The position numbers and the translations under genes were made by a program. This document shows, in pieces, positions 60,465 through 64,000 of a stretch of DNA of 64,000 nt (position 1 is its first letter; the number at the start of each line of letters is the position of its first letter). Source of the DNA: Gaiellasilicea sp963745775 (GTDB taxonomy: Bacteria > Actinomycetota > Thermoleophilia > Gaiellales > Gaiellaceae); NCBI GenBank assembly GCA_963745775.1, contig CAVUYY010000007.1, positions 59,622 through 123,621 of the forward strand. The letters are read 5' to 3'. Below the pieces are notes generated by a model that was given only the letters and a program-made list of their open reading frames with translations, did not search any database and had not been told where the DNA came from.

Positions 60465-60785
60465 GTGGACGGCCACGCGTTGATCTCGACGGACATCCTC
60501 GCCAGCTACGCGGCCGATGCCGCGCGCGAGGTGCCGGGGTCCGCAGGCTCGTCGGCAGCGGCCTGCATCGGCACGCCCTCCACCGTCACGACGGAGCGAG
60601 AGTGACGCGGAGGGAGCCCAGTGGCGGTCGAGCTGCACGTCGCGCTCGACTGGGGCGCGAGCGCGCCGGGCGTCGGCGCGGTCGTGCAGGCTCGCGTCTC
60701 CGATTACCTCGCGCGGATGGCCGACGTCCGTCCCGACAGCGTCGACGTCGTCGTGGACGAGTTCACGCCGCCCCGCAAGGGCTAG
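60465..60785 (+). CDS. Asp23/Gls24 family protein; frameshifts
   Basis: About 106 aa. ISTDILASYAADAAREVPGV is the conserved opening of the Asp23/Gls24 envelope-stress family; the second half after two shifts reads VAVELHVALDWGASAPGVGA, VQARVSDYLARMADVRPDSV and DVVVDEFTPP. In this family the proteins localise near the membrane; role not settled. Start GTG 60465 with a leaderless-type -10. Confidence 0.8.
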
Positions 60786-60787
60786 CC

Positions 60788-61406
60788 GTGGCGACGACGG
60801 TCGCAGGGCTGACACGGAGCGACGCTCCGGCACGCGCCGTCCGTCTGTCACGAGTGCGTCTGGTGGCAGTCGCGCGGGGCGCGGCGGGCGAGCAAGGAGC
60901 GCTGGATCGAGAAGACGGAGGACGACTGGGGCGAGTGGGGAGCGCTCTACTACGACGACGACGGGCGGCTGCTCGGCTCGATCCAGTACGGCCCGGCCGC
61001 GCTCTTCCCGCGCGCCGACGAGCTTCCGGCGGGGCCACCTTCCGACGACGCGGTGCTCGTCACGTGCGTCTACCTCGTCTCGTCCGCGAGCCCGTGGGTG
61101 GAGCAGTCGCTCTTCCTCGCGGCGATCGGCGAGGCGCGCGACAAGGGCGCCCGCGCGCTCGAGGCGTTCGCGTATCGCTATCCGGAGGGCGAGTCGACGT
61201 ACGAGCGCTTCCTCGTCCACAAGACCGTGTTCCCGCGGGACTTCCTGGCGGACTTCGGGTTCCGAACCGTCCGCTCGCAGGGGCGCGTGGAGCTCGTGCG
61301 GCTCGAGCTCGGCGGTCTCGTTCCCGTCGAGGAGGGCAGGCGGTCGAAGGTGCTCGAGCTCGTCAAGGAGGCGTTCGCGCCCGCCCCCGTCCCCCAGCAG
61401 CCTTAG
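60788..61406 (+). CDS. GNAT-like acetyltransferase; frameshifts in the N-terminal third
   Basis: About 200 aa. N-terminal fragments give CHECVWWQSRG, WIEKTEDDWGEWGALYYDDDG and GSIQYGPAALFPRADELP; the intact part reads VLVTCVYLVSSASPWVEQSL, GARALEAFAYRYPEG and FPRDFLADFGFRTVRSQGRV, a GNAT-like pattern. The CHxC start is seen in a subgroup of actinobacterial GNATs. The substrate is unknown. Three base pairs separate it from the Asp23 gene, so likely one operon. Confidence 0.65.
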
Positions 61407-61412
61407 AGCGCG

Positions 61413-62345
61413 ATGCCCGGGATACCTGCCACCACACACGTCGCCGGACAGCACGTCCGGCGGATCGGGTACGGCGCGATGAGAATCACCGGCCTTGGCT
61501 CCTGGGGCGATCCGCCAGATCGTGAAGCGGCTCGAAAGGTTCTGCGTGAAGCGATCCGGCTTGGAGTCAATTTCGTCGATACGGCGGATTCGTACGGGCT
61601 GGGCGTGAGCGAGGAGCTCATCGCCGAGGCCCTGCACCCGTATCCCGAGGATCTCGTCCTCGGAACGAAGGTGGGCTTCGTCCGAACCGGCCCGTTTCAG
61701 GCGCACGCCAACGGACGGCCGGAGTACCTGAGGGAGGCATGCGAGGCGAGCTTGCGGCGGCTGCGGGTCGAGACGATCAGCCTGTACTACCTCCACGCTG
61801 TCGATCCGGCCGTGCCGCTGGAGGAGTCGATGGGAGCCTTCTCGGAGCTTCGCGACGAGGGAAAGATCCTGCACGTCGGGCTCTCGAACATCGACCCAGA
61901 GCAGCTCGAAAGAGCTCAGCGAATCGTGCCAATAGGCGCCGTTCAGAACCGGTACAACCTCGCTGAACGCGAGCACGAGGAGCTTCTTCGCGTTTGCGAG
62001 GGGGCCGGCATCGCGTTCGTCTCGTGGTTCCCGCTCCTGAAAGGAGCGCTCGCGAAGCAGCGAAAGCTCGCTGTGAGAAGGGTGGCAGCGGCCCACGAGG
62101 CCACGCCGGCGCAGATTGCGCTCGCCTGGCTCCTGCATCGCTCGCCGGCGGTGCTGGCGATCCCCGGCACAGCTGATTTGGATCATCTTCGGGAGAACGT
62201 CGCCGCCGCCGAGATCGTGCTCTCCGCCGATGAGCTCGAATCGCTCGAGCAGTTTCGGGCACCCTTGCGGATTCCGCAGCCGGTGCGAGACGTCGGCAAG
62301 CGAGCCTTCAAGTACATTCCGTTGCTCGGTAAGCGAGGTCGGTAG
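61413..62345 (+). CDS. Aldo/keto reductase
   Basis: 310 aa, uninterrupted. The catalytic tetrad is visible: Asp and Tyr in FVDTADSYGLG, Lys in VLGTKVGF, His in LYYLHAVDP. NADPH-binding part: FVSWFPLLKGALAKQ and IPGTADLDHLRENVAAAEI. The family reduces aldehydes and ketones; substrate unknown. It is one of the few unbroken genes after 55 kb. It is convergent with the NAD-synthase-like gene. Confidence 0.93.
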   Translation: MPGIPATTHVAGQHVRRIGYGAMRITGLGSWGDPPDREAARKVLREAIRLGVNFVDTADSYGLGVSEELIAEALHPYPEDLVLGTKVGFVRTGPFQAHANGRPEYLREACEASLRRLRVETISLYYLHAVDPAVPLEESMGAFSELRDEGKILHVGLSNIDPEQLERAQRIVPIGAVQNRYNLAEREHEELLRVCEGAGIAFVSWFPLLKGALAKQRKLAVRRVAAAHEATPAQIALAWLLHRSPAVLAIPGTADLDHLRENVAAAEIVLSADELESLEQFRAPLRIPQPVRDVGKRAFKYIPLLGKRGR

Positions 62346-62371
62346 CTGCGACGCCGGAGCGGCGATTCCGA

Positions 62372-63362
62372 TTAGCTCACCGAGATCTCGGCGACCGGCT
62401 CGACGAGCAGCGCGCCCAAATGCAGATAGCGCGTCGTCCGTCGCTTCTGCTCGATGTCGCGGAAGACGCGCTCGACCTTCTCGACGTGAGAGCCCCACCG
62501 CCTCCGCGACGGCCTCTGCCGGCAGGCCGGGTTGTGCGCGTAGAGACAGAGATCCATCGTCTCGTAGGGGAGCGAGAAGTAGAACTCCTCCTGGCTCTGG
62601 GGGAGCGAATAGGTATCGTGGTGGGCGGCCGCGGTGCGGATCTCCTCCGGGATCCCGAGGTACTCCGCAAGCCGGTACACCTGCGACTTGTAGAGGTGGG
62701 CGATGGGCTTGACGTCGGCTGCGCCGTCGCCGTTCTTGACGAAGAAGCCCTGGTCGTATTCGAGCCGGTTCGGCGTGCCTGCGACCGCGAAGTTGAGGCG
62801 GTCGGCGTGGTAGTACTCGATCATCTTCCGCATGCGCTGCTTGAAGTTCGTCGCGGCGACGATTGCGAGGCTCTGCTCGGCTGTGAGCGGTGCTTCTCCT
62901 GCCGGCCGTCGGGCGACTCGGTGACGAGGAAGAGGACGCGGAACATGTCGTTGCCGATCACGTTCGGGAGGACGATCTTGAGCTTCCAGCCCGCTCCGAA
63001 CTCCGGCACGAGCGTCTGCACCATCTCGTCGCGGCGCTCGTAGCACCGTGCCGCAGCCAGGATCGGCGTAATGTCCTCGACGACATACGGGACGTCGAAC
63101 GCCGTCACGAGGGCCTGGCTCAGCTCGAGCGTCTCCGGCTCGGAGTCGGTTTCGGGAGCCAGCACGCCCAGCACGTGCTCAGGGCCAAACGCGCGAGCGC
63201 AGAGAGCGCAGGTGACCGCGCTGTCCACGCCACCGGAGACCCCGACGACAGTACCCCGGCGGCGAAGAGTCCCACCGACGCTGCGCCGCAACTCGGAGAC
63301 GATCCGCTCGGTGGTGTCGACCGGGTCGAGGTCGAGGACGCCGGCGTCGGTGTCGTGCCCAC
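62372..63362 (-). CDS. NAD synthase-like ATP pyrophosphatase; frameshifts
   Basis: About 330 aa. The PP-loop is VVGVSGGVDSAVTCAL, followed by VLGVLAPETDSEPETLELS, FKQRMRKMIEYYHADRLNFA, GTPNRLEYDQGFFVKNGDGAADVKPIAHLYKSQVYRLAEYLG and LPQSQEEFYFSLPYETMDLCLY, all typical of NadE. Shifts near 62895, 62530, 62490 and at the N-terminus. The start is uncertain; GTG 63362 needs one base change. Known reaction: amidation of deamido-NAD. The neighbouring ACP and asparagine-synthase genes hint at a role in a specialised amidation pathway instead (inference). Confidence 0.8.
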
Positions 63363-63372
63363 GGCGGCGTGG

Positions 63373-63627
63373 CTACGCGGCGCCGAGAGTCGCGCGCTTG
63401 CGCTCGACGAACCGGACGATGTTGTCGATCGATTCGAGGTTCTCGGGCACGAGCTCGTCGTCTGCGACCTCGATCTGGTGCGTGTCCTCGAGCCAGCCGA
63501 CGACCTCGAGGATGCCCGTCGAGTCGATGATCCCCGCTTCGATGAGCGACTGGTCGCCCGGCAGGCCGCCGGGGTCGTCGCCGAGGAAGAAGTTGGCCGC
63601 CAGAAAGCGCCGCAAGTCAGCCTCCAT
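63373..63627 (-). CDS. Acyl carrier protein
   Basis: 84 aa, four-helix ACP. The phosphopantetheine serine is in GIIDSTGILEVVGWLED. NLESIDNIVRFVERKRA is the last helix. The ATG at 63627 gives normal length. It is more like stand-alone carrier proteins of biosynthetic clusters than fatty-acid AcpP (DSTG instead of DSL), which fits its place between NadE-like and AsnB-like genes. It is divergent from the asparagine synthase gene by 79 bp. Confidence 0.9.
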   Translation of the reverse strand: MEADLRRFLAANFFLGDDPGGLPGDQSLIEAGIIDSTGILEVVGWLEDTHQIEVADDELVPENLESIDNIVRFVERKRATLGAA

Positions 63628-63706
63628 AGCGCGATTGTGTCAGACGCGCTCACGTCGCTCGAACGCAGCTTGCGGCAAGCGGACGGCGGCTCTACTGGTG
63701 ATGAGG

Positions 63707-64000
63707 ATGTGTGGCCTGGCCGGGATCTATGGGCGCCGCGAGCGGGTCTCGCGGGAACTCCTGCTCGAGCATGGCGGGCGAGCTCGGCATCGTGGTCCTC
63801 GACGGAGTCGGCCTCTATCTCGACGGTCGCTTCGGGATGACGAACACGCGGCTCGCGATCGTCGACCTCGACAGGGGCAACCAGCCGATCTCCGACGAGC
63901 GCGGGCGGTTCTGGGTGATGCAGAACGGCGAGATCTACAACTACGTCGAGTTGCGGGAGCAAGCTCGAGGCTCTCGGCCACGGCTTCTCGACGGAGTCGG
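63707..64000 (+). CDS. Asparagine synthase (glutamine-hydrolysing), N-terminal part; cut by window end, frameshifts
   Basis: The ATG at 63707 begins MCGLAGIYGRRERV, where Cys2 is the class II glutamine amidotransferase nucleophile after Met removal. After a shift near 63785 it reads GRFGMTNTRLAIVDLDRGNQ and SDERGRFWVMQNGEIYNYVE, the conserved Gln-binding segment. The synthase domain lies beyond the window. Another shift lies near 63962. AsnB-type enzymes amidate Asp or act in cell-wall and natural-product clusters. Confidence 0.9.
   Translation, partial: MCGLAGIYGRRERVSRELLLEHGGRARHRGPRRSRPLSRRSLRDDEHAARDRRPRQGQPADLRRARAVLGDAERRDLQLRRVAGASSRLSATASRRSR

Overview
The window is 64 kb of very GC-rich, densely packed bacterial chromosome. 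An actinobacterium, probably of the Thermoleophilia type, is the best fit. This is inferred from the long open frames on all six frames, many GTG starts, 4-bp ATGA/GTGA gene overlaps, an actinobacterial-type citrate synthase, SARP/BTAD and LuxR regulators, acyl-CoA carboxylase genes, and -10-like hexamers 6-8 nt upstream of several start codons (leaderless transcription). No rRNA, tRNA, CRISPR array or insertion sequence was recognised, and no stretch longer than 300 bases lacks a gene.

Layout. (1) 1-10.7 kb, minus strand: a signalling operon of a very large hybrid histidine kinase with about 15 HAMP modules, a GAF domain and three receivers, then CheR, CheB and a second hybrid kinase cut by the window edge. 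No chemoreceptor or flagellar gene is present, so this is probably not classical chemotaxis. (2) 10.8-14.2 kb: a Cys/Met-metabolism PLP enzyme divergent from the carboxyltransferase subunit of an acyl-CoA carboxylase, with two related palindromes between them. A SUKH protein follows. (3) 14.2-18 kb: GNAT, then a molybdate operon (HTH-Mop regulator, modA, modB, modC). (4) 18-26.9 kb: LuxR regulator, secreted protein, ParB-like protein, GGDEF/HD-GYP protein with a tiny Trp/Gly membrane peptide upstream, small proteins, pgsA, biotin carboxylase alpha chain, sucrase/ferredoxin-like protein. (5) 26.8-28.1 kb: an Asp-rich peptide with a RiPP-like leader whose 3' half overlaps the start of a JmjC oxygenase. 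(6) 28.2-43.2 kb: mostly central metabolism and housekeeping: DUF1028, sucC, methyltransferase, sucD, GST, sahH, DEAD helicase, aminotransferase, YlbL protease, SDR, mdh, citrate synthase, HEAT protein, purE, purK. (7) 43.2-50.3 kb: two overlapping Xer recombinases, alpha/beta hydrolase, ABC exporter, P1 peptidase, pckA. (8) 50.4-55.8 kb: a 17-aa Gly-rich ORF between two hairpins, a SARP/AAA/TPR regulator and secreted proteins. (9) 55.9-64 kb: a non-classical succinate dehydrogenase (sdhA, sdhB and a CCG-domain subunit), metallophosphoesterase, Asp23 protein, acetyltransferase, aldo-keto reductase, then an NAD-synthase-like gene, ACP and an asparagine-synthase-like gene.

Together the window carries much of the TCA cycle (citrate synthase, mdh, sucCD, sdh), its gluconeogenic exit (pckA) and both halves of an acyl-CoA carboxylase.

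Many conserved genes are interrupted by single-base frameshifts, mostly +1. These are sparse before 50 kb and very dense from about 51 to 64 kb. Protein similarity and catalytic motifs resume just after each shift and the shifts hit essential genes, so I read them as sequence errors rather than pseudogenes. Coordinates of such genes span the corrected gene.
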